Origin: Limnohabitans sp. Jir72 | Lineage (GTDB): Bacteria > Pseudomonadota > Gammaproteobacteria > Burkholderiales > Burkholderiaceae_C | Direction of reading: 5' to 3' | NCBI RefSeq assembly: GCF_003063575.1 | Contig: NZ_NESC01000009.1 | Coordinates: 1-64,000, forward strand | DNA: 64,000 nt | Part shown: positions 9,216-17,949 of the stretch, one piece after another | Position numbering within the stretch: position 1 is the first letter of the stretch | Layout: every line of letters starts with the position of its first letter | Made by a program: the position numbers and the translations under genes | Notes under the pieces: model-generated | What the model was told of the DNA's origin: nothing | Databases searched by the model: none | What the model saw: the letters and a program-made list of their open reading frames with translations, nothing else

Positions 9216-10055
9216 ATGTCTGGTTTGAAGCTGCCCATCAGCCTGGAATTTTTTCCACCCAAAACGCCCGAAGGCGCAGAAAAATTGCGCGGTGTGCGCG
9301 AGAAACTGTACGCCCTGAAACCCGAGTTTTGCTCGGTCACTTATGGCGCAGGCGGCTCGACGCAAGAGGGCACTTTTTCCACCGTGAGCGCCATCCTGAG
9401 CGAGGGCGTTGCCGCCGCTTCGCACTTTTCGTGCATTGGCGCGACCAAGGCATCTGTGCGCGAAGAGCTGGCCACCCTCAAGGCCATGGGCGTCAAGCGC
9501 CTGGTGGCTTTGCGCGGCGACTTGCCCAGCGGCTATGGCGCAGGTGGCGAGTTCCACTACGCCAGCGATCTGGTGGCCTTTATCCGGGCCGAGACGGGTG
9601 ACGATTTCCACATCGAAGTGGCGGCCTACCCCGAAATCCACCCCCAGGCCAAGTCGCCCGAGTCTGACTTGCAGGCCTTTGCCACCAAGGTCAAAGCCGG
9701 TGCCAACTCGGCCATCACCCAATATTTTTACAACAGCGACGCCTACTTCCGCTTTGTAGACGATGCCTACAAACTCGGTGTGGACGTGCCCGTGGTGCCC
9801 GGCATCATGCCGATCACCAGTTCATCGCAACTGCTGCGCTTTTCCGACGCTTGTGGTGCCGAGATCCCACGCTGGATCAGATTGCGTTTGCAAGGCTTTG
9901 GCGATGATGTGGAGTCCATCAAGGCCTTTGGCGTGGACGTGGTGAGTGACCTGTGCGAGCAACTCATCAACGGCGGCGTGCCTGCGTTGCATTTCTACAC
10001 CATGAACCAGAGCGCTGCCACGCTGGGTGTGCTGTCAGGCTTGAACGGCCGGTGA
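9216..10055 (+). CDS. metF: 5,10-methylenetetrahydrofolate reductase
   Basis: Flavin enzyme that reduces methylene-THF to methyl-THF, the methyl donor for methionine synthesis, so it works with ahcY in the same cycle. The 279 residues begin PISLEFFPPKTPEGAEKL, the N-terminal motif of the family, and include FCSVTYGAGGSTQ, LVALRGDLP and VPVVPGIMPI, which line the barrel. GGAAGGTG lies directly before the ATG at 9216. The stop codon overlaps the next start (TGATG), so the RlpA-like gene is probably translationally coupled. Confidence 0.97.
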   Translation: MSGLKLPISLEFFPPKTPEGAEKLRGVREKLYALKPEFCSVTYGAGGSTQEGTFSTVSAILSEGVAAASHFSCIGATKASVREELATLKAMGVKRLVALRGDLPSGYGAGGEFHYASDLVAFIRAETGDDFHIEVAAYPEIHPQAKSPESDLQAFATKVKAGANSAITQYFYNSDAYFRFVDDAYKLGVDVPVVPGIMPITSSSQLLRFSDACGAEIPRWIRLRLQGFGDDVESIKAFGVDVVSDLCEQLINGGVPALHFYTMNQSAATLGVLSGLNGR

Positions 10056-10522
10056 TGCGCTGGTTTTTGGCTTGTGCCTTGTGGTGTGGCATGGCCGTTG
10101 CTGCGGTTGCGCAGCCAAACGACGTGGTGCTCCCCGCGTCGATGATCGAGTCGTCGCGGTTTGACACCACAGGCCCTTCGGTGCCGTTGTCGGATCGGCC
10201 GGAATCGCTGTTGCAACAAGGACTGGCCACTTGGTATGGCGGCAAACGCTGGCAAGGGCGGCGAACTGCCAGCGGGGAGTCGTTTGACCGGCATGGCCTG
10301 ACTGCGGCACACCTGACCTTGCCACTCGGGTCCATGGTCAGGGTGGTGAACCTTCACAATGGCCGTGAGGTGCTGGTGCGCATCAATGATCGGGGCCCGT
10401 TTGCCAAAAATTTCATCATCGATTTGAGTGAAGCGGCAGCGGAGCATTTGGGCATGCGCCGTGCGGGTCGAGCACAAGTCGCGTTGCACCGCAATGAGTT
10501 ACTGCACACCCAAATGCCTTAA
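10055..10522 (+). CDS. RlpA-like septal ring lytic transglycosylase / double-psi beta-barrel protein
   Basis: A 155-residue protein with a signal peptide (MRWFLACALWCGMAVAAVAQ). The double-psi beta-barrel region carries the RlpA pattern: GLATWYGGKRWQGRRTASGE, then HLTLPLGSMVRVVNL, VLVRINDRGPF and IDLSEAAAEHLGM. RlpA proteins bind or cleave peptidoglycan that lacks stem peptides. The signal peptide lacks a convincing lipobox and there is no C-terminal SPOR domain, so this is the short form. The start overlaps the metF stop by one base. Confidence 0.85.
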   Translation: MRWFLACALWCGMAVAAVAQPNDVVLPASMIESSRFDTTGPSVPLSDRPESLLQQGLATWYGGKRWQGRRTASGESFDRHGLTAAHLTLPLGSMVRVVNLHNGREVLVRINDRGPFAKNFIIDLSEAAAEHLGMRRAGRAQVALHRNELLHTQMP

Positions 10523-10663
10523 CGGCCAAGGCTTGATCTGACGCAAAGCAAGGCCAGACATCCTTGTCATGGCATTTCAGGTTTGATGCAACGCAATGCG
10601 TGCCGTGATGCGCAGGCGCCCAATGACTCTGAGGCGGAAAGCTTCTTAGTCAAAGGAAAAACC

Positions 10664-11266
10664 ATGAAAAAACAATTGATCGTTATCGCCGCTCTGGCCG
10701 CTTGTGGCGTGAGCGCTGTTCAAGCACAACAAGCCGAAGGCCCTTGGATGGTGCGTGCACGCGCTGTGCACTTGGACATGGCCAACCACGACAGCACGGG
10801 CTTGGGCTTGAGTGTGGACAACAAAACGATCCCTGAAGTGGATGTGAGCTATTTTTTCACGCCGAACATCGCGGCCGAATTGATTCTGACCGTGCCACAA
10901 AAGCAGACCGTGCATTCATCGGTCTTGGGCTCTGACATCGGCACTTTCAAACATTTACCGCCCACGCTTTTGTTGCAATACCACTTCACGGGTTTGAGTG
11001 CTTACAAGCCTTATGTCGGGGCGGGTATCAATTACACCGACATCAGCAAAGTCAACCTGCTCAGTGGTGCGACCACCTTGGACGGTCACAGTTGGGGTGG
11101 CGCATTGCAAGCGGGTGTGGATATTCCATTGGACAAGAATTGGTCCATCAACTTTGATGTGAAAAAGGTCTACCTCAAGACGGATGTTTATGCCGCAGGC
11201 CTCAACTTGGGCGCGCTTAAGCTTGATCCAGTGCTGGTCGGCGTGGGCTTTGGCTACCGTTTCTGA
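10664..11266 (+). CDS. ompW: OmpW family outer membrane protein
   Basis: A 200-residue protein with the signal peptide MKKQLIVIAALAACGVSAVQ and mature start QQAEGPWMVRARAVHLD. The sequence is a chain of short amphipathic strands (VDVSYFFTPNIAAELILTVP, YKPYVGAGINYT) ending in Phe (GFGYRF), the C-terminal signature for beta-barrel assembly. OmpW forms an 8-stranded barrel with a hydrophobic channel for small molecules. A purine-rich AAAGGAAAA precedes the ATG at 10664; the frame upstream to 10583 is unlikely to be used. A strong terminator follows. Confidence 0.93.
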   Translation: MKKQLIVIAALAACGVSAVQAQQAEGPWMVRARAVHLDMANHDSTGLGLSVDNKTIPEVDVSYFFTPNIAAELILTVPQKQTVHSSVLGSDIGTFKHLPPTLLLQYHFTGLSAYKPYVGAGINYTDISKVNLLSGATTLDGHSWGGALQAGVDIPLDKNWSINFDVKKVYLKTDVYAAGLNLGALKLDPVLVGVGFGYRF

Positions 11267-11287
11267 TCAGCTTCACTCTCAAGTAAA

Positions 11288-11313
11288 ACGCCCTGCATTG
11301 CAGGGCGTTTTTG
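11288..11313 (+). terminator. Rho-independent terminator after ompW (works on both strands)
   Basis: Stem ACGCCCTGCA (11288-11297) with TGCAGGGCGT (11299-11308), then a T run. Flanking A residues on the left make it usable for paaE on the minus strand too. Confidence 0.9.
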
Positions 11314-11334
11314 ATGGCATGTGACGAACGCAGA

Positions 11335-12435
11335 TCAGCGTTCGTCGAAGCTCACCACCACACGGTCGCTGGTCGGGCGGGCCTGGCATGACAGCACGAA
11401 GCCCTGGTCGACTTCGGGCTTTTCGAGGGTGAAGTTTTTCTCCATCTCCGTTGAGCCTTCCATCACCTTGCAACGGCAGGTGCAGCACACGCCGCCTTTG
11501 CACGAATAGGGCAAGTCCAAGCCCAGTGCCAGCGCGATGTCGAGGATCTTCTCGTTCTTGTTCATCGGCATGTCGTAGGGCTTGCCGTCCAGCACCACCG
11601 TGAGCTGCACTTCGCCGCCATCGCGCGTAGCTTTGTGGCCCAGCACAGCCTTCGCTTTCTGCTCGGGGCTCAAGGCCTCCAGGGTGGGCGATGTGAAGCG
11701 TTCGGTGCGGATGCGCTCGGCCTTGACGCCCGCATCCAGCAAGGTTTTCTCGGTTTCTTCGATCATGGCTTCGGGGCCGCAGATGAAAACCTCGTCCATG
11801 CTGCCCACCGGCAAGAAGGCGTCGATGATGGCTTGCACTTTGGCGGCGTCGATGCGGCCTTCAAGCAAGGGCACCTCTTGCGATTGACGCGACAGGATGT
11901 GGATCAGCGTCAGGCGCGAAGGGTAGCGGTCCTTCAGGTCTTGCAGCGCTTCGTTGAACATCACGCTGTCCATGCGGCGGTTGCCATAAACCAAGGTGAA
12001 TTTGGATTCAGGCTGATCTTCCAGCGTGCTGGCCAGGATCGACAAGATGGGCGTGATGCCCGAACCTGCTGCAAAACCCACACGGTGGATGGCGCGGGCG
12101 CGCTGCACCACAAAGCGGCCATCGGGTGGCATCACGCGCAGTGTGTCACCCACCTTGAGCTGTGTGGCCGCCCAGTTAGAGAACACGCCACCTTCGACGG
12201 GGCGAATGCCCAACTCAAGTTCGCCGCGCTGCAGCTGGCTGCGGGCCGAGCTGATGGAGTAACTGCGGCGCACGTCGGCGCCGTCGATGCTGGCGCGCAC
12301 GGTCAGGAACTGTCCGGGCACAAAGGCAAAAGCCTCGCGCAGATCGGCAGGCACATGGAGCGTGACGGCCACAGCGCCTGCGGCTTCGGGCGTGACGCGG
12401 GCGACGGTGAGGTCATGAAAACGCAAGGCGGTCAT
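11335..12435 (-). CDS. paaE: Phenylacetyl-CoA 1,2-epoxidase reductase subunit
   Basis: Passes electrons from NADPH through FAD and a 2Fe-2S cluster to the di-iron oxygenase PaaABC. The 366 residues show an FAD-binding ferredoxin-reductase domain (FVPGQFLTVRA, then RRSYSISSA), a nucleotide-binding part (VGFAAGSGITPILSI, EVFICGPEAMIEE) and a C-terminal plant-type ferredoxin domain with PYSCKGGVCCTCRCKV and a last Cys in VLSCQARP. It is the last gene of paaABCDE. The start at 12435 (MTALRFHDL) matches the family; an upstream TTG at 12450 is the alternative. Confidence 0.96.
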   Translation of the reverse strand: MTALRFHDLTVARVTPEAAGAVAVTLHVPADLREAFAFVPGQFLTVRASIDGADVRRSYSISSARSQLQRGELELGIRPVEGGVFSNWAATQLKVGDTLRVMPPDGRFVVQRARAIHRVGFAAGSGITPILSILASTLEDQPESKFTLVYGNRRMDSVMFNEALQDLKDRYPSRLTLIHILSRQSQEVPLLEGRIDAAKVQAIIDAFLPVGSMDEVFICGPEAMIEETEKTLLDAGVKAERIRTERFTSPTLEALSPEQKAKAVLGHKATRDGGEVQLTVVLDGKPYDMPMNKNEKILDIALALGLDLPYSCKGGVCCTCRCKVMEGSTEMEKNFTLEKPEVDQGFVLSCQARPTSDRVVVSFDER

Positions 12436-12456
12436 GGCGGGCTTTCTCAAGAAGCT

Positions 12457-13107
12457 TCAGTAGGGTTTGAAGTAGTCAAACGGTTCCATGCAATCGAGGC
12501 ACCTGTACAGGGCCTTGCAGGCGGTGGAGCCGAAATGGGAGGTTTCGGTGGTGTTGGCCGAGCCGCATTGCGGGCAGTGGACCACCTCGGCTTGGGCGCT
12601 GCGTGCTGCGAACTGCACCACATTGGCCGAACCGGAAGGTGCACTCACACAGGCGTGCGGTGGTGCAATGCCATACGCCCGCAGCTTGTCTTTGGCAGCC
12701 TCGGTCATCCAGTCGGTGGTCCATGCCGGGGCCAGCTGCGTGACCACGGTGCCTTGCAGGCCCTCTGTGGCCAAGGCGGCTTTCACATCGTCTTCGATCT
12801 GGCCCATGGCGGGGCAGCCGCTGTAGGTGGGGGTGATGACCACTTCCAAACCGGATGCACCTTCTCGCACGTCGCGCAAGATGCCCAGCTCGCGCAGCGA
12901 GACCACGGGGATTTCCGGGTCGCTCAGGTGTTCGAGCAAGGCCCAGGCGCGGTGTTCAATCTCTGTCATCTCGACCGAAGAAGTCTCCTTCATTGGGACC
13001 GAAGAAGCCTCCGTCATCGCGAGCGAAGAAAACTCCGTCATCGCGAGCGAAGCGCGGCGATCCAGTGGCTGTTCTACTGCGCTGGCTGTGAGGGTCGGTA
13101 TGGTCAT
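12457..13107 (-). CDS. paaD: Phenylacetyl-CoA epoxidase maturation subunit PaaD, with repeat-derived N-terminus
   Basis: PaaD is a DUF59/MIP18-like protein thought to help cluster assembly in the epoxidase. The core starts EIEHRAWALLEHLSDPEIPV and includes ITPTYSGCPAMGQIE. The C-terminus carries a zinc-ribbon-like set of cysteines (CPQCGSANTT and CLDCMEPFDYF). Before the core lie about 45 residues made of four 8-residue repeats (SLAMTEFS, SLAMTEAS, SVPMKETS, SVEMTEIE) plus VEQPLDRRA, all encoded by a dispersed DNA repeat. The full frame from 13107 is 216 residues against about 165 in the family. Each repeat contains a Met, so the true start may be internal, for example at MTEIEHRAW. Confidence 0.9.
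   Translation of the reverse strand: MTIPTLTASAVEQPLDRRASLAMTEFSSLAMTEASSVPMKETSSVEMTEIEHRAWALLEHLSDPEIPVVSLRELGILRDVREGASGLEVVITPTYSGCPAMGQIEDDVKAALATEGLQGTVVTQLAPAWTTDWMTEAAKDKLRAYGIAPPHACVSAPSGSANVVQFAARSAQAEVVHCPQCGSANTTETSHFGSTACKALYRCLDCMEPFDYFKPY
12965..13070. repeat. 24-bp tandem repeat ending in a dispersed repeat core, inside paaD
   Basis: Three 24-bp units of the pattern GTCATCGCGAGCGAAGAAAA plus CTCC run from about 12965. A longer copy, GTCATCGCGAGCGAAGCGCG followed by GCGATCCAGTGGC, occupies 13037-13070. The longer form recurs almost unchanged at 54118-54150. Because 24 is a multiple of three, paaD stays in frame. Confidence 0.85.
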
Positions 13108-13122
13108 GGCAGCCCAGCAGGT

Positions 13123-13935
13123 TTACCAAGTGGCGCCGGGGTGTTGGCGGGCCAGGCTTTGCATTTCGGCCAGCACGAAGCCCAGGTGTTCTGAGTGGAT
13201 GCCTTGCTTGCCGGTGGGCACAAAGCCGCCTGCTGCGGGGCGTTGCAGCGTGGCCTCGGTCAGGGCTTCGTCCACGATGCGGTTCCAGTCCTCTTGCAGC
13301 ACGGCCATGTCGATGCCCGTGCCGTTGGCCCGTGCGGCTGATTCTTGCGGGCTGGTGCTCCAGAACTCTTGTGTGTAGGGCAGCAGTTGGTCGAGTGCGG
13401 CTTGAGCCTTGGCGTGTGAGGCCTCGGTGCCGTCGCCCAGACGCACCAACCAGTCGCGCGAGTGGCGCAGGTGGTAGCGCACTTCTTTGAGCGACTTGGC
13501 AGCGATCGCAGCCAGTTGCGCGTCTTGGGAGGCTTGCAACTGGTCCCACACCAGCACCATCAGGCTGCTGTAGAGGAAGTTGCGCACGATGGTCATCGCG
13601 AAGTCGCGGTCACCGGCCGAGGTGCCAGCCATCAGCGGCATGTGGGGCAACTCGCACAGGGTGTAGTTGCGGAAATCGGGCACGTCGCGGAAATACGCCA
13701 GCGTGTCTTCGGTGGCGCCGTTGCCGATTTGCGCAGCGGCGTGCTGGTACAACATGCGGGCCTGGCCGATCAGATCGAGGCTGTTGTTGGACAGCGCGAT
13801 GTCTTCTTCGAGGATGGGGCCGTGGCCGCACCATTCGGCGTTGCGCTGACCGAGGACCAGCGCGTTGTCTGCCAAATGCAGCAGGTAATCGACCGGTGCG
13901 TTGAGCGTGGCGTGTTGAGAGTTGAGCGTGTTCAT
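13123..13935 (-). CDS. paaC: Phenylacetyl-CoA epoxidase structural subunit
   Basis: A 270-residue ferritin-fold protein that dimerises with the catalytic subunit PaaA. Family features include DYLLHLADNALVLGQRNAEW near the N-terminus, the conserved EEDIALSNNSLDLIGQARML, and HLRHSRDWLVRLGDGTEAS. PaaC keeps the helical fold but not the full di-iron site. The start is taken at 13935 (MNTLNSQHATLNAPVDYL), where the homologous part begins. The first residues are encoded by a low-complexity stretch of ACGCTCAAC-type repeats that continues into the leader, so the exact start is less certain. Confidence 0.95.
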   Translation of the reverse strand: MNTLNSQHATLNAPVDYLLHLADNALVLGQRNAEWCGHGPILEEDIALSNNSLDLIGQARMLYQHAAAQIGNGATEDTLAYFRDVPDFRNYTLCELPHMPLMAGTSAGDRDFAMTIVRNFLYSSLMVLVWDQLQASQDAQLAAIAAKSLKEVRYHLRHSRDWLVRLGDGTEASHAKAQAALDQLLPYTQEFWSTSPQESAARANGTGIDMAVLQEDWNRIVDEALTEATLQRPAAGGFVPTGKQGIHSEHLGFVLAEMQSLARQHPGATW

Positions 13936-13991
13936 ATTGGACGAGTCTGGTGCATGACGCTCAACGCAAAACGCTGAACGCCAGACGGGAA

Positions 13992-14288
13992 TCACATGTG
14001 ACCGACTTCGTCGGGGATTTCATAGAAGGTCGGGTGGCGGTACACCTTGTCGCTGGCGGGCTCGAAGAACTCGCCTTTGTCGTTGGGCTCGCTCGCCGAA
14101 ATGGTGGCCGAGGGCACGACCCAGATGCTCACGCCTTCTTGGCGGCGGGTGTAGACGTCGCGTGCCATTTGCAGGGCGTGCTGAGCGTCGGAGGCGTGCA
14201 GGCTACCGCAGTGTTTGTGCTCCAAGCCTTGCTTGGAGCGGACGAAAACTTCCCAGAGGGGCCATTCCTTGAGTGCGGGTGTGCTCAT
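13992..14288 (-). CDS. paaB: Phenylacetyl-CoA epoxidase small subunit
   Basis: A 98-residue protein, the usual size (about 95). [20 protein letters not shown] is the conserved N-terminus, followed by the [20 protein letters not shown] helix and SIWVVPSA. PaaB is needed for assembly or bridging of the PaaAC oxygenase. Its ATG overlaps the paaA stop by 4 bp, so translation is coupled. It is second in paaABCDE. Confidence 0.95.
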   Translation of the reverse strand: MSTPALKEWPLWEVFVRSKQGLEHKHCGSLHASDAQHALQMARDVYTRRQEGVSIWVVPSATISASEPNDKGEFFEPASDKVYRHPTFYEIPDEVGHM

Positions 14289-15325
14289 GCTGCTTCCTTC
14301 ATTTGACGCGCTTGTTGTTTTTGGGCGTGGGCCAGGGCCGCTTCGCGCACCCAGGCACCGTCGTTCCAGGCTTTGACGCGGGCACCCAGGCGCTCCTTGT
14401 TGCAAGGGCCGTTGCCATTCACGGTGGCCCAGAACTCGTCCCAGTCGATCTGGCCGTAGTCGTGGGCTTGACGCTCTTCGTTCCACTTCAGGTCAGGGTC
14501 GGGCAAGGTCACGCCCAGCACCTTGGCCTGCGGCACGGTGGCGTCGACAAACTTCTGGCGCAGGTCGTCGTTGCTGATGCGTTTGATGCCCCAGCGCATG
14601 CCTTGCGCGCTGTTGGGGCTGTCGGCGTCGGGCGGCCCGAACATGGCCAGGCACTTCCACCACCAGCGGTTAACGGCGTCTTGCACCATGGCTTTTTGCT
14701 CGGCCGTGCCTTGCATCATGACCAGCAGCGCTTCGTAGCCCTGGCGTTGGTGGAAGCTTTCTTCTTTGCACACACGCACCATGGCGCGGGCATAGGGGCC
14801 ATAAGAGCAGCGGCACAGCGGGATCTGGTTCATGATGGCCGCGCCATCGACCAGCCAGCCGACCACGCCCACATCGGCCCAGTTGAGCGTGGGGTAGTTG
14901 AAGATGGAGCTGTATTTGGCTTTGCCGGTGTGCAGGGCGTCCAGCATCTGGTCGCGGCTGGTGCCCAGGGTTTCGGCGGCGCTGTAGAGGTACAGACCGT
15001 GGCCGCCTTCGTCTTGCACTTTGGCGATCAGGATGGCCTTACGCTTCAAGCTGGGGGCGCGGCTGATCCAGTTGCCTTCGGGCAGCATGCCGACGATTTC
15101 GCTGTGGGCGTGCTGGCTGATCTGGCGCACGAGGGTCTTGCGGTAGGCGTCTGGCATCCACTCGCGCGGCTCGACGCGGCCGTCGGCGTCGATGCGTTCG
15201 TCAAACTGGGCTTGCAGCGCTTGTTCGCTGGCGCTGGCTTGTTTGGGCACGGCCACCAGTGAGGCGGTTTGGCCGGCCGACTTCGCGTCATCCTGGTCGG
15301 ATACGCTGAAAGATTGCGTGTACAT
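14285..15325 (-). CDS. paaA: Phenylacetyl-CoA epoxidase catalytic subunit
   Basis: Di-iron oxygenase that converts phenylacetyl-CoA to its ring-1,2-epoxide, the key step of aerobic phenylacetate breakdown. The 346 residues contain two ExxH iron-binding motifs, E106-G-G-H109 ([11 protein letters not shown]) and E189-S-F-H192 ([10 protein letters not shown]), and the conserved [15 protein letters not shown] and [11 protein letters not shown]. The N-terminal 35 residues are longer than in E. coli (309 residues) and low in complexity. It is the first gene of the operon and sits behind a palindromic operator. The rest of the pathway (paaK, paaG, paaZ) is not in the window. Confidence 0.97.
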   Translation of the reverse strand: MYTQSFSVSDQDDAKSAGQTASLVAVPKQASASEQALQAQFDERIDADGRVEPREWMPDAYRKTLVRQISQHAHSEIVGMLPEGNWISRAPSLKRKAILIAKVQDEGGHGLYLYSAAETLGTSRDQMLDALHTGKAKYSSIFNYPTLNWADVGVVGWLVDGAAIMNQIPLCRCSYGPYARAMVRVCKEESFHQRQGYEALLVMMQGTAEQKAMVQDAVNRWWWKCLAMFGPPDADSPNSAQGMRWGIKRISNDDLRQKFVDATVPQAKVLGVTLPDPDLKWNEERQAHDYGQIDWDEFWATVNGNGPCNKERLGARVKAWNDGAWVREAALAHAQKQQARQMKEAA

Positions 15326-15373
15326 GGGCTTCTCCTGCGCCTGACAGGATGGAATGATCGTGGCGCGAGGCGA

Positions 15374-15409
15374 AGTATAACAATTAACCGACCGATCGGT
15401 CGGTTAATT
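15374..15409 (-). promoter_or_regulatory. paa promoter with 28-bp perfect palindromic operator
   Basis: The bases 15382-15409 form a perfect palindrome whose half is AATTAACCGACCGA. On the minus strand a TATACT -10 element lies 2 bp downstream (15374-15379), so the palindrome covers the expected -35 region. The AACCGACC-GGTCGGTT core is the type bound by TetR-family repressors; PaaR-type repressors control paa genes in many beta- and alphaproteobacteria. Which regulator binds here is inference. Confidence 0.82.
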
Positions 15410-15451
15410 AAAGCCCTTGTGCTCAGTACTTTCCCTGAGCCGGGGCGAGCC

Positions 15452-16342
15452 TCAAGACGAGGATTCGACTTTCCATTCCTTGCCCGTGCCGCGTGCCAAG
15501 GCCGGGCCCACCACGTCCAGCGCCTTGCGGATCTGGTCCTTCAAGGTGAAAGGCGGGTTGATCACGAACATGCCACTGGCCACCAGTCCGCCCTCGTCAC
15601 CGGGGCCTCGGCCAATGGCGAGCGTGGCATTGAGCCAGGGCTTTTGAGCCTGATTGGCCAGTGTGCGCAAGCGGCGCGGCAGCTCGTGCGCTTCGGGGCG
15701 CGGAATGATCGGGTACCAGACCAAGTAGGTGCCTGTCGAGAAACGCTTGAGGTATTCCTGTATCACGTTGGCCACTTTCACGTAATCGGACTTGATTTCG
15801 TAGCTGGGGTCAATCAGCACCATGGCCCGCTTGGAGCCACTGGCCGAAGCCGGCGGCGGCAAGATCTTCTTGAGCGCTTCAAAACCATCTTCGCGGCTCA
15901 CGGTGATGGTGCGGCCAGCATCGAGTTGGGCGATGTTGGACATCAGCGACTTGCTGTCGGTGGGGTGCAACTCAAACAGGCGCAAGCGATCACGCGACTC
16001 GTGGCGCATCAGGCGCTGCATCAAAAAGGGCGAGCCGGGGTAAATGCGCGCTTCGCCATTGGCGTTGAAGCTGGCGATCTGCTCCAGGTAATCTTCAATC
16101 GGCTCGGGAATGCTGTCGAGTTTTTCCAAAGCGCCCAGCAATTTGAACAAGCCGTCTTCGGCCTCAGCGCCTTTTTGAGAATAATCGCCATCCAGGCGGT
16201 ACAAGCCTGCGCCCGAATGGGTGTCGATCAATGTGATGCCAGCCTCTTTTTGCATGAGGTGGCGCATGGTGGCCAGCAAGGTGATGTGCTTGAGCACATC
16301 CGCATGGTTGCCGGCGTGGAAGGCGTGTCGATAACTGAACAT
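15452..16342 (-). CDS. rlmJ: 23S rRNA (adenine-2030-N6)-methyltransferase
   Basis: A 296-residue protein beginning MFSYRHAFHAGNHADVLKH, diagnostic for RlmJ (formerly YhiR). Further family segments are TLIDTHSGAGLYRL (SAM site) and VLIDPSYEIKSDY, the DPPY-like catalytic motif in its DPSY form. The enzyme methylates A2030 of 23S rRNA. It is transcribed toward the paa operon, with the palindromic operator between them, so it probably belongs to a separate transcript. Confidence 0.95.
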   Translation of the reverse strand: MFSYRHAFHAGNHADVLKHITLLATMRHLMQKEAGITLIDTHSGAGLYRLDGDYSQKGAEAEDGLFKLLGALEKLDSIPEPIEDYLEQIASFNANGEARIYPGSPFLMQRLMRHESRDRLRLFELHPTDSKSLMSNIAQLDAGRTITVSREDGFEALKKILPPPASASGSKRAMVLIDPSYEIKSDYVKVANVIQEYLKRFSTGTYLVWYPIIPRPEAHELPRRLRTLANQAQKPWLNATLAIGRGPGDEGGLVASGMFVINPPFTLKDQIRKALDVVGPALARGTGKEWKVESSS

Positions 16343-16537
16343 GCACCGATGGTAACCAATATCCCCGCAAGTCCTTGATTTTTCGTATAATGGCAGGCTT
16401 CGCAGCGATTCAGTGGTCCCGCGGCGAAGACGCTCAGCACCTTAAAAGGCTGGCAAATTCCCACCTAAGAGGCTCCCAACAGAGGAGCACCGACCGTGGA
16501 AAAGGACCCAACAAACCTTTCTTCAAAGAGAAAACTC
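16343..16537 (+). promoter_or_regulatory. Leader and promoter region of rplM-rpsI
   Basis: This 195-bp gap separates the divergent rlmJ and rplM. A TTGATT...CGTATAAT pair (-10 at about 16385) gives a good promoter for the ribosomal genes and leaves an untranslated leader of about 145 nt. Ribosomal protein leaders are often autoregulatory, but I see no family I can name. Confidence 0.6.
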
Positions 16538-16969
16538 ATGACAACAACTTTCAGCGCAAAACCCGCTGAGGTCGTGCACGAGTGGTTTGTGATTGACGCG
16601 ACCGACAAGGTCCTCGGACGAGTAGCCAGCGAAGTTGCTCTCCGTTTGCGCGGCAAACACAAGGCCATTTACACGCCTCACGTCGATACCGGTGACTTCA
16701 TCGTCATCATCAATGCTGCCCAGCTCAAAGTGACTGGCACCAAGACCATCGACAAAGTGTATTACCGTCACTCGGGCTATCCCGGCGGTATCACTGCAAC
16801 CAACTTCCGCGACATGCAAGCCAAGCACCCTGGCCGCGCACTCGAGAAGGCTGTCAAGGGCATGCTGCCCAAGGGCCCACTCGGTTACGCCATGATCAAG
16901 AAACTCAAGGTGTATGGTGGCGCTGAGCACCCACACACCGCCCAACAGCCTAAAGTGCTGGACATCTAA
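16538..16969 (+). CDS. rplM: Large-subunit ribosomal protein uL13
   Basis: A 143-residue protein, the usual length (142 in E. coli). [20 protein letters not shown] and the central [19 protein letters not shown] and [19 protein letters not shown] segments are characteristic. uL13 binds 23S rRNA early in 50S assembly. The ATG at 16538 follows a purine-rich AAAGAGAAAA. rpsI follows after 11 bp, the conserved bacterial pairing. Confidence 0.98.
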   Translation: MTTTFSAKPAEVVHEWFVIDATDKVLGRVASEVALRLRGKHKAIYTPHVDTGDFIVIINAAQLKVTGTKTIDKVYYRHSGYPGGITATNFRDMQAKHPGRALEKAVKGMLPKGPLGYAMIKKLKVYGGAEHPHTAQQPKVLDI

Positions 16970-16980
16970 GGAGCCTTGAG

Positions 16981-17373
16981 ATGATTGGTGAATGGAACAA
17001 TGGCACAGGCCGTCGCAAATCCAGCGTCGCCCGCGTGTTTCTGAAAAAAGGCACTGGCAAGATCACGGTCAACGGCAAGGACATCCAAGCCTACTTCGGC
17101 CGCGAAACTTCGATCATGATCGCCAAGCAACCCCTCATGTTGACCAACCATGCCGAAACTTTCGACATCATGATCAACGTGCACGGCGGTGGCGAATCCG
17201 GTCAAGCCGGCGCATCGCGCCACGGCATCACCCGCGCCCTGATTGACTACGACGCAACGCTCAAGCCTATGCTGAGCCAAGCTGGTTTCGTCACTCGCGA
17301 TGCACGTGAAGTCGAACGTAAAAAGGTCGGCTTGCACTCTGCTCGTCGCCGCAAGCAATTCTCGAAGCGTTAA
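16981..17373 (+). CDS. rpsI: Small-subunit ribosomal protein uS9
   Basis: A 130-residue protein with the family start [20 protein letters not shown], the middle [20 protein letters not shown] and the basic tail [17 protein letters not shown], whose last residues reach the P-site tRNA on the ribosome. GGAGCCTTGAG precedes the ATG. The gene is co-transcribed with rplM, and the transcript ends at the strong hairpin just downstream. Confidence 0.98.
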   Translation: MIGEWNNGTGRRKSSVARVFLKKGTGKITVNGKDIQAYFGRETSIMIAKQPLMLTNHAETFDIMINVHGGGESGQAGASRHGITRALIDYDATLKPMLSQAGFVTRDAREVERKKVGLHSARRRKQFSKR

Positions 17374-17392
17374 TCCGCTTTCTTGTTTTGCC

Positions 17393-17425
17393 AAAAGCCG
17401 CAACAGTTCGCTGTTGCGGCTTTTT
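17393..17425 (+). terminator. Rho-independent terminator after rpsI
   Basis: Stem AAAAGCCGCAACAG (17393-17406) with CTGTTGCGGCTTTT (17411-17424), closed by a TTCG tetraloop and followed by T residues. A textbook terminator. Confidence 0.95.
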
Positions 17426-17540
17426 CATTGGGCAAATCACCGCAGGCATACCCCCAACGCCAGTAGCGTTAATGGTTTGGGTGAACGGGAATAACCTACT
17501 GCGGCGCTATACTATTCAACATTGATTCCGGAGAAACACC

Positions 17541-17906
17541 ATGAGCGCCGTCGCAGAAAACATCCAGACCGAAATGCCCGCACCGATTGTCTTCACCGAC
17601 AGCGCGGCCGCCAAAGTGGCTGACTTGATTGCAGAAGAAGGCAACCCGGATCTGAAGCTGCGCGTGTTCGTGCAAGGTGGCGGCTGCTCGGGCTTTCAAT
17701 ACGGTTTCACCTTCGATGAAATCACCAACGAAGACGACACCACCATGAGCAAAAACGGTGTTTCGCTGCTGATCGACGCGATGAGCTACCAATACCTGAT
17801 TGGCGCTGAAATCGACTACAAAGAAGATCTGCAAGGTGCCCAGTTCGTGATCAAAAATCCGAACGCCACATCCACCTGCGGCTGCGGCTCGTCTTTTTCG
17901 ACTTGA
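17541..17906 (+). CDS. erpA: Iron-sulfur cluster insertion protein ErpA
   Basis: A 121-residue A-type carrier that delivers Fe-S clusters to apoproteins, including isoprenoid-synthesis enzymes. The three conserved cysteines are present: [11 protein letters not shown] and the C-terminal STCGCGSSF. The start ATG has CCGGAGAAAC just upstream, and a TATACT -10 box lies near 17508, so it has its own promoter after the rpsI terminator. Gene order rplM-rpsI-erpA is common in Burkholderiales. An inverted repeat TGGCGAG/CTCGCCA (17917-17935) between erpA and the convergent anmK may aid termination but lacks a T run. Confidence 0.95.
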   Translation: MSAVAENIQTEMPAPIVFTDSAAAKVADLIAEEGNPDLKLRVFVQGGGCSGFQYGFTFDEITNEDDTTMSKNGVSLLIDAMSYQYLIGAEIDYKEDLQGAQFVIKNPNATSTCGCGSSFST

Positions 17907-17949
17907 TCCAACAAACTGGCGAGCAGGGCTCGCCACGACTCAACCGGGG

